Of a stretch of DNA of 64,000 nt, positions 47,175-59,377 are shown piece by piece. The stretch covers positions 4,511,001 through 4,575,000 of the forward strand of contig JAZARR010000153.1 of the NCBI GenBank assembly GCA_037389465.1. Reading direction: 5' to 3'. The notes beneath the pieces are model-generated. The model was given only the letters and a program-made list of their open reading frames with translations, was not told the DNA's origin and searched no databases. Numbering within the stretch: position 1 is the stretch's first letter; every line of letters begins with the position of its first letter. The DNA is from Baylisascaris procyonis (Eukaryota > Nematoda > Chromadorea > Rhabditida > Ascarididae). The translations under genes were made by a program, and so were the position numbers.

Positions 47175-50100
47175 TTATCCACACACTTCCTTAGTTGAAT
47201 AGGTCACATAGACAAAGCCATCCTCGTTGCTGTGTTTGTGAGCTAATTCAGCCATCGTCATACTGTTCGATGGAAGAAAATTTCCATTGACGAGAAGGTA
47301 TATAGGCATATAGTGGAGATCTTTTTTTAGTTCTTTCCTAAAATCACATTTACGAATACAGTTTAAGTCATATGTACTGATATCCTTGTTTAAACTGTTG
47401 CTGAGAATGCATGTAGATTTTGTTAACCAAATTTAAAGAGCCATTGAGTAACCATCTTATTCTCTGCCTCTGCTCACTTCACCCCTCCTTTCAGTTGTGA
47501 TGAGAGGAGACAACTAGTAAAATGCAGTCTAATTTCGGGACCGATATAGAAGCCGCCAAAAGATTTAAGGAGTGATGAGAGCAAAGGTACAGCTTTCACA
47601 AGTTAACGCGTGCTGAAAAGTCAGCAAGCATCGTTTCTTGATTGTGAGTGTTCACATGAGTTCAGACGCAAATTAAACAAGAACGACAGGAATTTTCTGC
47701 GTTCCGGGACTTAAGTTGTCGAATCGACTCCCAACCTTGCAGCGGAAACTATGTTGTTTTTCACTGTAGGATCCTTCGCTGAGGAGGAATGACCGTTTAG
47801 GAGTTTGGCCTCATGCCCTCCAAAACCAAAGCACACAACCCCGAATGTTGTTGTGGACGACGGGAAGGAGAGAGGAGGACTGGTACATGGAGTGCTCATA
47901 TCAAACTTTATAATTTCCATAATCATTGCCAACGCTCGTGCTATAGACGTACGCTCATCTCTGTGGATAATTGCAGTTTACTTTATCGCGCCATCATAAT
48001 AACAAGCTCAGTTTAAAAACAATCCGTTGTAAGATTCTTTTCATAAATTTCCGTAATGGATGGTTCTTCAGAAATCCTGGTTCCGAGCATCTTATTCACT
48101 ACCGTTGCATTGCAGTGTTAAGACGCTTTCAGCAGTCTTCGTTTTCGTTTACGTCTCCATTTAACCTCGACGATATGAACGAGCATATGAACAGGAATTC
48201 AACTCTCTCTGAATTCAAATGTTTCTTCATTTACCTTCTGCCACTTTCAATGTTAAACATAACAGTAATGGGCCAACACACTTTTCCCTTACATTTTACT
48301 GCTGCGAACTAATAAAAGTAATAGAGAGCACTTGCCTGATGACATTCTGCAATTGACCAGCGGTCATTTCACCAGGAACGATAAAAAGTTCGCGCCCCAG
48401 TTCCTCCAAAAATTTTTCGTTCTTGAAGCGTTCAACGATCAACTGCAATTAATGAAACAATTGATTTGTTAAATCCGCGTAATAACAGCACATCACTCAT
48501 CAATATTTTATGACATTATGACTCTGAATTTATCAAAGCAAAGTGATGAGCGAAAAGAAGTCAAATACTCCTCTCGATTGGCTTATTGAACACTCTTGAT
48601 AAGTTCTTAGTAGACGGGGGCAACTGAACGTGCGAAACCTTCAAAAGTGCTACCGTTTAGAGGAAGACTCCGATACCGGGTTACTATCTTGCTTAATTGG
48701 TGGCATCGCCCAAACGGTAAGCACATTGAGATGATGATCTAGCAGTAATCTGTTTAACTAATCTAGATGGAGCAATAACATAAGCATACTTATCGGTCTT
48801 TATGAAACAAATAATAAATATAGAATAAAAGAAATGAAAAATAAGATCCCCTATCACGACCACGAATGCAGTCAAATTACTCGCCGCTTAAAAAGATAAT
48901 CACTTAGCTATAGCTTAAGAATACCTTTTGAAATGTCCTGTTATGCTCAAATGCACTCTGACAACTTTTCGGTCTTTGGATAGTAAAGAAACCGAATTAT
49001 TCAAACTGTTTAGCATGATCGCATGATTAATAAGCTTGATGAGTTATGAGTGGTGAACGTTTTCAACGTTGAATAAAGTCGGCTGCACGGTAAAACAGGA
49101 CAGTATTTTTTTATCGATGCGAATCTTTATGAAGAAATATTTACTGTGAAGGGGGGGGGGGGTTGGTTAGCGCTAGGTGTGGAGAGCAGGAACTTGAATG
49201 GGGTGACATGCAAATACATTTTTCTGAACTTTCATTGCATAACACCACATGACCTCGATCTATTTGCATTCTATCAACCAATCATGGACAGCAATCGAGT
49301 TGAGTTGGCCTTTAAATTTGCTTGAAATGCTTAGCCGGTTGGACGCTTCCTGTTTGTTAATTAATCAAACGTAACTTACGAGTGGATAAATCTTAGTTAA
49401 ATGCGCCGATGAATTTTTGTTGAAATATGAGCCAGGAATCGTTCATTTCTTCTCTCATTGAAAACTTCACTTGCAGATACCCTGTCTTCATGAAATAAAT
49501 TATCTACAGCTGGGCTACTTGAGTCGCTAGCATTTCGCAAAGTGTGAAATGCAGCTAATAAAATGCGCTATAAAAATGTTACAGTAACATTATTATGAAC
49601 AACATTAACATTATGTGCGCCATTACATAATATTATACCATTACAGTGATTCGTTATTACAGTATCTCGTGCAAATTTTCTATTCTATTGCGTTGCCGTA
49701 GCGACTGATTATTAACACAAATAATATCGGTGAAATAGGTCAACAAACAATAAAAATGCGAAAGTTACATTAATGAAATAGATGAATGTCATTAACTTAC
49801 TGCAATTTTATTGGGGCATCTCTTTGCATAGTATTGCCGTTCGGATTGTCGACAACAGAAATCATAACGATCTTTGAATGAAATCCTTTCTGATTGCATT
49901 TTCATAGTCTCTTTACTTGATGATGCTCGACATTCGCTATCGCAATATGCAAAGCATCGTTTTGAATGCGATTTTGGTTGTGGCAGCTAAACGAAATATG
50001 TTTTAAAGAAACCATAGCAATGATGATTTACTTTTGTATGAAAATGGTAAAACATACATAAGAACTTTTACAGTTGCTACCTTATTATCACACGGCTTCT

Positions 50101-50543
50101 CAGCTTATCACACACCTCCTTAAAGCACCAGCACGTAGCCAGCAAATCTCTACATGACATTTTCGTTTTCAATGGATCTCTTTGTAACTTATGTCATTGA
50201 CTAAAACAAAATGACCGAAATTATGCCCTCAAACTTGGTGCGATCCAACAACCACAAAATTTCTAATGAAAGATTTGTTTTCTTCAATCGGACCAGTATG
50301 AAATGAAGGTTCGACCAATCTAACGCGCACACAGCTCCTTTCGCGCCATTAAACTTCTAAAGCCGCTTGCCAAGTTCTTGGATCAGTGTGAATATCATAA
50401 ATGATGTTACAACTGTAGCATCGGACGGACTCATGAGGACATAGATTCAGCCAGAAATTACATTTCCAAAATGCGCTTACCGAAACAAATTTGCTAAAGC
50501 GTATTAAAAACTTCGAAGCGAAGTGCTTTCCGATGAAGTGCAT
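47175..50543 (-). CDS. lgg-2: Divergent LC3/Atg8-family protein (LGG-2-like)
   Basis: Minus-strand exons: 49986-49801 (coding from ATG 49905, or throughout if the upstream exon is used), 48442-48336 and 47337-47175 (stop TAA). A possible first exon 50543-50481 starts with an ATG directly after an in-frame TAA and ends at GTAAGC, in phase 0. From ATG 49905 the product is 124 residues, the usual LC3 size. ISFKDRYDF aligns without gaps to the LC3 N-terminal helices. CPNKIALIVERFKNEKF, FIVP, YLLVNG, SNSMTM and EDGFVYVTY follow in LC3 order. Atg8 proteins are conjugated to phosphatidylethanolamine through a C-terminal Gly and build autophagosomes; this one ends in Cys-Gly, with nothing to remove. 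SNSMTM matches LGG-2 better than LGG-1. The intron after 48336 starts with GC. Several conserved basic residues are changed, so function may differ. Confidence 0.93.
47711..47932 (-). other. Open frame inside LC3 intron 2
   Basis: A 73-codon minus-strand frame rich in Ser, Thr and Gly (SPPLSFPSSTTTFGVV) lies in the 47338-48335 intron, in a GC-balanced patch. Plus-strand frames over the same bases are also open. There are no splice sites that fit the LC3 phases. It may be a repeat or transposon fragment, or chance. Confidence 0.15.
48334..48335 (-). other. GC-AG splice donor in the LC3 gene
   Basis: The exon ending at 48336 reads ATCAG/GCAAGT on the minus strand. The downstream exon resumes in phase at 47337 after GATTTTAG, restoring Arg and the LC3 alignment. 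GC donors are a known minority class and this one otherwise matches the consensus. Confidence 0.8.
49151..49162. repeat. G12 homopolymer
   Basis: Twelve consecutive G in the LC3 intron between 48443 and 49800. This is unusual in this AT-rich sequence. Confidence 0.95.
50481..50543 (-). other. Possible upstream first exon of the LC3 gene
   Basis: ATG 50543 follows an in-frame TAA, and the frame runs 21 codons to a TTTCG/GTAAGC donor at 50481. Joined in phase 0 to 49986, it gives a 48-residue basic, Cys-containing extension ahead of MKMQSER. The alternative is that 49986 is a trans-splice site and translation starts at 49905. The same frame stays open past the donor to 50349 (a VRCYSCN segment), so a retained-intron product is also conceivable. 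Confidence 0.35.
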
Positions 50544-50714
50544 TTAACAAAATGCAAGACATAAAGTCTGCACAAATCACATCTTGCGGCATGCGAGAAA
50601 ACAAAATGAACAATAGAATGACATGAGAAGTTAAGCATTTACTTGGCTGTATAACCACAATCGGAATCATCGCATAAAGTGATCGAATTCCAATCAACGG
50701 CAAACAATTTCTAG

Positions 50715-50955
50715 ATTGCCTAACTTTCGCCATAGCAGATATCAAGAACTCTGGCCCACTTATGCTCAACACATGGCGTTTCTTCAGCGAACGAAACACC
50801 GCATGCAATTCAAAATTCACAACAAACACCCGGTTGCACCGAACAAGCCACATCTCGATAAATCACTAAAATCGCTCTTTTCGGGACTGCTAATATCACA
50901 AGGATTATTGAAAGATTTACCTTCACTAATTTCAGACACTCGTCGAATGATCTAA
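50715..50955 (+). other. Exon-like frame next to the LC3 gene
   Basis: After TTTCTAG, a plus-strand frame of 79 codons runs to TAA 50955. It is basic and polar (YQELWPTYAQHMAFLQRTKH). A 119-codon minus-strand frame (50494-50853) overlaps it and runs ahead of the possible LC3 first exon. I cannot tell which, if either, is translated. Confidence 0.15.
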
Positions 50956-52000
50956 TCACTGCATTCGGGCATTTATCAAAGATTCCCATCTTCTATCGAT
51001 AGGCTGCAACATTGACGATAAAGAACTCTTCACTATTAAGACAATTCAATAGCATTATATCATCAAGCTTTGACAGACACAGTCATCACAGTGAAATGAA
51101 ATAAAAATTTACTGCTATTCGCATGAGAAAATACTGCTTTATCTAGATATTTTAAACTCCGAACAATGAGTCTATAATGTAAGAGAGCATCGATTATTTG
51201 ATATTAGAGACATTATCAGTTCTCGTTATTACTCTAAACAAAGACTTGACAAAACTCTGAAAAGGACGTAACAAACACGACAGAAAGACTATACAGCTTG
51301 TATGATCGGGTTGCTGCATTTAAACGCGGCAACAATTTCGCATCTGATTGTAGCGTTCTCAGTTAGGTTATATGGAATTATCTCTAAAAATGGATGACTT
51401 CTTCTGAAATAAACGTCGAAATAGACATATAGGTTCATGTTTGGAGGTTGATATGTGAAGAAGGTGAGCATGCCATAAGTTCAAATTGTATTCAGCATGC
51501 GCACAAGTTTAAGCTCCTGGAATTGATATAATGCGGTGTAAGGAAAGATTTCAAGACGCCGCCACATCCTGAAGGGAGACAGTGCGCATTGGATGCTCAT
51601 TGCTCTCGACGTCTAGATGTCAATGCATATAGGTCCGTGCGCAGTTTTTGACCGAAGAGGAATATTTTCCAGGGACTTTCTAATTCTTTTTTTGCTTTAA
51701 AGGCAACTAGGGAATTAGAGTAGTGGGCTCACAGTTGGGTTCTGCATTACACCTTTGGTCGATTGCCGATTATGTGATAAGAAGATAACGCTGTAAGGTA
51801 GATGAGCATTTAGCAAACGCTGAAGGCATATATTGCACTCAGCCGTTTTTTCTTTTCTTTCCCCCTTCCTCTCTTCCTTCCTCTCTCGCTTTTCTAAAAG
51901 GGTCTGTCAGTAAAGAAAGCGAAAGAGGCGCACCCCTCATAAATTATGGGTGCATACTAATACCGAATAATCAGACTGCAAAGAGAAGAATACTACGAAG
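50956..52000. other. Intergenic, possible promoter region
   Basis: No supported gene. A long pyrimidine-rich tract at 51845-51895 and a G/A-rich patch lie just upstream of the ATG at 52001. They could be a core promoter region or a trans-splice acceptor region. Confidence 0.3.
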
Positions 52001-55000
52001 ATGGGTGGGTGCTCCCTGAGCCCGATCAGGTACTCGAACGAACACCGGCAGAAAGGGGACAGGCGCAGTGTTACGACCGCACACAAACATATTCGGAGAT
52101 CGGACCTTCAGTAATGCCCCTACAAAGCTGCAAGGGGGATGCAACTTTCCAACTGATGCACATAATCGTCAATAATTGCACAAAAAGTTATTGCTTTTAG
52201 CAATGCAAAAACCGCATTAAAGCACCCGCAACAAGTGCGAATGCAAATTTGCAGAAAGGCATCAGAAATTCGCTCTCCGATAGTATTTGATCGGTGGCAA
52301 ATCGAACTTAATATGCAAATTTTGTGGCGCATTTGAGAGGCATAAATTCACATAGGATGTGATAAATCAACATGAAGATGAGAACACCCGCTACCCTTGT
52401 CGAAACCACCTATAAGTGCCTAATTTCATTTTTTGCTGTTCATTGATTAAAGCTGTTAAATAGACAGACACGCAGGCGTGCATGTGTACAGGGAGGCACA
52501 TACGCACGGGCTTGACATCACTGTGAGAATTGCTGCATGCATATCGAATTAGAGTGTGAATATGCTTGTGAGTTTAAAACGCTTTCATATTTCCGTTATT
52601 CCGTTGCCTTCACTGTTAATTCATCGGCAGGAAATTTCCTTAGTGAGAAAACGTTGATATGAGTTGACATTGCATTAGGATTGAGGGAGAAATTGGCTTA
52701 CAAAAAATATGGGAAAGAGCATTAGCATACTTCTTAATGAAATGATAAAAATTCTGGCTGCAAAATCATTCTCAATGTAATCCTTACATTATTACAATGC
52801 AGAAATGTATTGCTTTTTATTTAGGGCCTCCATAAAAAATTTCACACGATAACCAACACCTTCGATTGTTCCAGCGTAGAATACCTCATCATTTTAAGAT
52901 AAGCGGGTTGAGACGGGGAAGGACGGAAAAGGGAAAAGAAAAGTAAGGGCAGGGAGCGAAAGCAGGAGACGGCAAACGCCTTCTGGTAAGTTTCAGATAG
53001 GTGAGGCAGATGAAAGGGACTATGTGGTTGGAAGTGAATGCAGAAATGACAGAGAAGAAGACAAAAACTGGGGAAAATGCTGTGGGAATGCTATTACCGA
53101 CGACATTCCAGTCCCGTCAGAAAAATTACTAGACACACCTGTACGCGGATGTTCAGACGCTAAAAATTGCAGATGAATGTATTAGATGCAAGCCGTAACC
53201 TTCGTCACGCAATAGGCCAAAAAGCTCTTGTCTTCCACACAAAAGTTTTCCAAGACTCCTAAAGACAGCTCTGATCTCTGAAAGGCATACTTGGTGCCAT
53301 AGAAAACTTCTGTCTCCAGTTTTTTTGAATTCTACGTCATTGATGACAATAGGCACACACTACCTCTGCACTTGCCATTAACAAGTTAAAAAGATTGGCA
53401 CTAGAGTATTATCACAGTCTACTGGATGATTTTGCAGGTTAAGTAAGTGAGAGTGTGCCACTGAAGCGACAACCGACCTATAGCAGTTTTGTAGATTTTG
53501 TATCCATATGTCATTTTCATGCGGAAAATAATATGAATGAAGAACATTGATTGTTCCTCGTCACCCGCCTTTGACAAAAACTTACGAGACGAAAGCGAAA
53601 AGAGACTTAATGAGTGCAAAATTTGGGGCAAGAACAGTCGCGATGCTTATTTTATTAACATTTAAACCCAAAAGTTTTTCTTGAGTAAACATTAGAACGA
53701 GCTCATGATGAGATCGAAGAAACGTACTGAGGTAGCAGTTGCCTCAATAATGAATGCTCACATTTCAACAACATGGGAAAAGACGCCATCACACAATCAC
53801 TTCAATAAATATTTAGAAATTTTCGAAAATACATTCGTTCTCCTAATTTTCTCACTCATTGGATGTTTAATTGGCCAAAAATTCCCTTCAAACAGTTTTG
53901 ACCAGTTGATGAAAATAGCTCGATGAGAAACTTACATGGCATTTCAGTTATCCATCCCTCACCTCATCATATTTCACTCAGATAATCAATGAAAAGAAGA
54001 GAAAACTCTGGTTTCTTGTGCTGCGTATCGTTATGAAAATTTAAGAAAAACTTCACTGCTTCCAGCTGTTCCTATCTACTGACGGGGGTTAGCGGAAAAT
54101 TTTGCACAAAATCGTCTATCAATGTGACAATAATACGTGAGTGGAAATTCGTTTCTTTTCAGTATCCTACCGCAGTGGTTTTTTTTGTATCTACAAAGTA
54201 CAAAATATCATACTGTTCCGCCCAATGTCATAGTGTGGTACAGAATAGGTAGAATTTTCTGTTGGGAATATCGACTAGGATGAACTAGTACAGAGAATTT
54301 TTCGACATGCAGAATAGCACAGAATCATTTGGGGGCTCAGAGCAAAAACATCAACATTATGATAGGCTTAAAAAAATTCGAAACTTATATTTTAAAAAAT
54401 ATCTTTGAACCTAGGGAAATTCGCTTTCGACTATCCTGTTATTTCCAGATATTCTTTAAATTCTTATGGTGGTCAATGATTAGTGCATTCGATGCTTCAA
54501 TCGCATCAATTATACCGAACTAACGATGACTAAATCTAGAGGTTTCGCCCTTTAAGCCGTTTGTAGCGAAGCTGCATTACAGCGAACCATCATAAATAGT
54601 CATTGCTGTAGGCCTGACTAAAATGCTTCGATTATATTGAACGGAGAATGAGACATGCGAGGTGTTTATAGCGATGCTTTGATGGTTAACTATTGAATAC
54701 CATTGTCAGGGAAGTCTTATAATAACGGTTACACCTGCACCTATCTTCCGAGTATGTTCACACTGTTTCAGTTATCAACCGCTATAGTCATTCAAATGTT
54801 TCCGCTATAATTGCGCTTTCCCCATCCATTCACAGTGGGCATCCAGACTAATCCAAATACCTTTGAACAGAAGTTCCCACGGTTTGAAACTGTTACCAAA
54901 CTGACTACCACAGAATAATATAGTTCATCAGAAAGACAGAATGATGGAAAATACTCGAGCAAAATTTCACTTTTTTGCCTTTAGAAAAAATACGGTATAT

Positions 55001-57858
55001 TATAAGCAAAGATACACTGAAAACCGAAATGTTATAACGTGATTCAGTTTTGTTGGCGAGAAATATAGCAAAAAATAGTAGAGCTTATGGAAGGTGCTAT
55101 AGGAATATCACTACATATAAGTACAGAGAAATACTATGCTGAGCAGTGCCTATATTGACAAAAGAGAGATGCCACATACGATTATGACACGTGAGGGTGT
55201 GCATTTATTACCAACTTGTTTGTCCTTTGGGTGCATGCACTTTTGTCATTCATGCTTGCGTGCAACAGGACGGTTTACTCACGAAACACAACGAAAATTA
55301 TTCCGATTGGCAAATAACAAATAACTGTTCAGTAGTTGCGGTGACATTAGAATATTATCCTTCCAAATCAGCGCTTGGATTTCGCTTTCGAGAGAGAATT
55401 GAAAGCTGAAGGAATGAAACTCGTAAAAATTAGAAACAAAGTCGTCCACTATCAACACTTCATTGGCTTTTTTTCAAACCAGCATAATCTAAGAATACAA
55501 ATTTCTTATTGGGATCACAAAGTACTTAACATACTTGGCCAACACTGAAGTCTATCACAATCAAGTGCGGACGAATATGTTCGGCTTGGTGGTCATAATC
55601 AGTCTTCTCGGTGACTTAAATAAGCTCAGCAATAACCTGTAACCCCAGAATAGTGCTCTTAACGTTCAATGACGGTGAATGAAGCAATGCCCTCTTCGAT
55701 GTGAAGATGATCCAATAACAATTATGTGAGTGCCTCAGGATAGGTTTATATGTGGTGAATGAGTGCAACGTTGAGAAATGCATTTGAATAAACTCTTGCA
55801 AAAATCTGAATTGCTAAGTAGGACGTACCTAAATATTACCCTTCTGAAAAGAAATACGTAAGGTGACGTCGTATGAACTCGAAAGATCGCTGCAAACTGT
55901 GGAGTAATCTCCATAAGGAAAGGAAATCCATTTATAAATGTACCTAGGATGAAAAAAAAAATTTTTTTTTTTGATTAGTTATCAGCGCAACAAAAATTCC
56001 CATCTGGCACGAGACAATCCGCCAATTCCCTTTCAAAAAGCACATCTTTGTGATAGCACTTAATCAATGATCACTAATTTGTGCGGATGGTTTTCATGCA
56101 AACTCAGTGGCGAGAAATCCGCAGTGTACTGCTTCCTTAAAGCTGTTGTACTCGTTTTTAGAATAACACGGAAAACTTGCGTTCAATCAGATAGCCTCTC
56201 GAAATTCCCATTGCATGTCGTACTAAGTGGTACAACGCTCATAATTTGGAATGCTGCCAAAGCTCCTCTCAGGGGGCTTCGTACAAAATGTAATCTCTTA
56301 GTTCATTATTCCAATAACTATGGTAAGGATTTCAGTGCATCTATGTTCTAGGATGCTCAGAAAAACATCCATATGCAGGAAGCAACATACAGTAGGCAAA
56401 AAATACCTTCAAAAATTTCCCCATGCATACAAATCTAAACGTTATCGCTTGAACACAGTGATTTCACCTGGAATCCTTCCACGCATGTACAGCACACATT
56501 TCATAGACGAGTTTAGAAGCCATTATTGCTACAGCTTTTCAAGAATCTTCAGGCAGTCGCCGATAATTCACTGCTCACGTCCCCTATGGTCGCTGCATGG
56601 CGAACACCGAGCATGATGATACCATCACTGGTATCAAAATTTTCATTCTGTGAGCATTTGTAACGATACGAAAGGAAGTTTTGAGAAGTCAGACAAGAGG
56701 CAAAATGGATGCACCATATCTGTGAGTCTATAGGTAAGTTAGCCTACTTTTCGTGCTTGCTTTGATGGTGCCCGCAATAGAGACGTTAAGAGTTATCATC
56801 TGCTAATTTCTAGATTTCTTCAATTTGCAAATTTTTTGCTTTGTGGCGATAAGCATAAAGCATCCTTCTTTTCAACCTCCCTTCTTGCGCTGAGGTCTTA
56901 TCCTCTTCATGTGCTCATTATTTTACTCGAGTTTAATCATCGCTCTGATTCATCAGAACTTCAAACTGTCATGTAATTTTTTCTGCTCATATTCGTATAT
57001 GGCATAGAAACGAATGTGATTGCGAATTTGCACGAAATAGTAGTTAAGCTGTCGAAAAGAAAAGCAAAAATAGCATACTATTTCGTTGATGTTCGAACGT
57101 TCACGTTGCGGACTGCTTCGGTGAAATGAGCCATAGAAAATGCACCTCATGCTTCTCTTTTCGGTGTGCTTTCCCACTACGCCTTGCTTCTGACCCCACA
57201 TCTCACAAGATTCCATGCCTTGTCAGGTTTGATTTAACCTCTTTAGATTCTATTGTTGAGTTCTTCATTGCCAGGTCAGTTCTAAGCTGTTCACAATCCA
57301 CTAGAAGTTCCACTTTTATTTCTGTTCATACTGTTTTCTGTGGCACATCCTCATCCCTTTCTCGCAGATTGTCTGAAGTTCAAGTTCCCGAGAATCGCTC
57401 GCCCTCGGATTTTGGAAGGCGCGAACTACTTTTGGACGACAAACTAGAAAGAGTAGGTAGAATCGATAATCTTCATCAGAACGGTGTGTTGTTCTAATCG
57501 TTTACATTAAGCAGGTCTCAATGTAAACATGTTGACTGTTATTTTAAGTTAACTTCTTACACTTTTAGCATCGAATTGACGTCAGGTGATGTCCCCTGCA
57601 TCACATTTTTCCCCATTTTCTTGACTCTCAGTCGTATTTCCATTTGCTGTTAACCCACTTTTAAAACATCGGAAAACACACCAACACTTAATATTCAATT
57701 ACATCGCATCACCTTCTTGACCGGTACAGAAAAGGACTAACCCGAAACTTCATACTACACATTTCACGGCACTAAATAAACGAAGTGCTGTGCAAGTTCT
57801 TTCCTTTTCATTTCAGCTGAAACGGATGAAAACTTTCCATGAACTCGAACAAGCATAG
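52001..57858 (+). CDS. Candidate small protein with an MGGC N-terminus
   Basis: Exon 1 (52001-52110) starts MGGCSLSPIRYSNEHRQK and ends at a GTAATG donor in phase 2. Exon 2 (57368-57452) follows CTTTCTCGCAG, joins in phase, encodes LSEVQVPENRSPSDFGRREL and ends at GTAGGT in phase 0. Exon 3 (57817-57858) follows CATTTCAG and ends LKRMKTFHELEQA before TAG. The product is 78 residues. Gly2 with a nearby Cys fits N-myristoylation plus palmitoylation, which would anchor it to membranes. The C-terminus forms a continuous charged amphipathic helix across the exon 2/3 junction. The phase agreement and helix continuity favour the model; the very short exons and the 5.3-kb intron weaken it. Exon 60190-60342 could replace exon 3. 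No family recognised. Confidence 0.35.
52111..57367. other. Long candidate intron or intergenic DNA
   Basis: No supported gene. A purine-rich segment near 52905-52987 ends at a good GTAAGT donor without a convincing acceptor. Two overlapping frames at 55136-55409 and two at 56067-56616 are protein-like but unplaced. An A10T11 tract lies at 55952-55972. Confidence 0.35.
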
Positions 57859-58979
57859 AAACTTCAAATAACAGGCTCCACGAAACCAGGAACACAAACG
57901 AAATCTGCGCTATCTCGTTATTTGAAAGCCTCAAATTCGGGTAATGGAAAGAAACGAGCATATGCAGAAGATCTATATTTCGAATTCCCAAGGTTCCAAC
58001 TCCAGTTGGGAACTCTGAATTTCAAACGCAGTCAAATTTCCAGGTTTTGCATCCTGGAACTCATTTCAAGCGGTCCCAAACCTTGTGACGCTGATACTAG
58101 GCTGAAACTATTTTTCGAGGACAACACTAGGATGCGCTGCTGACGGCTCGCTGAATGGGAATTTTGTGTATGCGAGAACAAACTAGAAAGTCTGCACACA
58201 AAATTTAGATGCAACTTGTGCAACTCGCGAGCGATCTCCTTTCGACTAATGTGCTATCGCGTTGTTTGATAACGAAGAGTGATGCAACGCACATGCATCA
58301 CAATGATGCAATGGGCTGAAACGACAGTGATTCAATGACTGACCGATACCCGGTACTGATCACAGATTTTTGGCATTGAAATATTTTCGCGAGACATTCT
58401 GCACTACTCTGCTTCCGGTTGGGGGACTCCGACTTTCTGGTTAGAGAACAGTGGAGTGCGGGGGCGATGTTCATACCGCTTCCGTAATACCTAACAGAGG
58501 GTGATGAAGCAACTAAGAATTCTCACGAGTGCAGGTGTAGGTTTGAGCTGCATAACAAATTATTGGCCGAAAAAAAAGACAGCGGAATGATTCAGCATAA
58601 GCCTTCGCGTAGCAACCTATACAGTTCATATACTACATTCATAATCAACACTGCAGCCAATAATATGGAAAGCATTGCATGAGCTTATTGAAGCAATGTC
58701 TATCACTCTCCATATTCTGATTCAAGGTGCAAACAACGATTCTGCAGAGGAGATTTTCATATAAACAGAGAAAAGGGATTAAATGAACGAGCTGCTGAGG
58801 GTGGAAAATGTTTTACTATTGCTAAACAGCATTATCCAATAGCCATAAGCGTCGAAAGTTTTATTCATTGGTCGCATGATAATATTTGCTCATTACATTG
58901 CTAAAGTACCGCATCAAAGCACATCCGCTAAATGTAAGAGAATTTGACTGCGTAAGCTGCAGTTACTGTCAGTTCGAAT

Positions 58980-59100
58980 CATGGAGAGAAACGAAGAAAC
59001 ACTACGAAAGCTCGATACAACTATTTGGCTGCAATTTTTAACGAATGCGAAGCCCATCAGGAGAGATGGTACAAAATGTGTTTTCTCAATTGCGCTTTAG
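58980..59100 (+). other. Short ORF of 39 codons
   Basis: The plus-strand frame runs from ATG 58981 to TAG near 59100 and reads MERNEETLRKLDTTIWLQ at its start. Possible acceptors precede the ATG, and a GTACAA donor lies inside. It could be an exon of a plus-strand gene or a chance frame. No homology recognised. Confidence 0.15.
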
Positions 59101-59377
59101 GTACTAACAGGGTTTTTTTTTCAGTTACAAACAAATAGTAGGCCATACACAATGGCACATTCGTACTACTAGTGATAATGCGTTTTCAACATGTCAACTC
59201 ATCTGATAAAACTCATATTTTACAACAGCGCCAAATGGCCTTGCCACGGACTAAAAAATGAACTCGCAGTCTTGGACTCTTTTCCTTAAATGGAATGCTT
59301 TATGAATTTTATCTATTGCCCATCGATTAAATGAGAGCAAAAATATATATTCATTTCAAGCATATTTCAGGCGAAAG

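Noticed and set aside
49801..50543. Secreted cysteine-rich (Ly6-like) protein instead of LC3
   Set aside because: Cys-containing frames suggested this at first. The gap-free match of the 49905-49801 exon to LC3 and the in-phase junction to LIVERF decide for LC3.
58940..58990. AGTTCGAATC as a tRNA B box
   Set aside because: No A box or cloverleaf could be built around it. It precedes an ATG frame instead.
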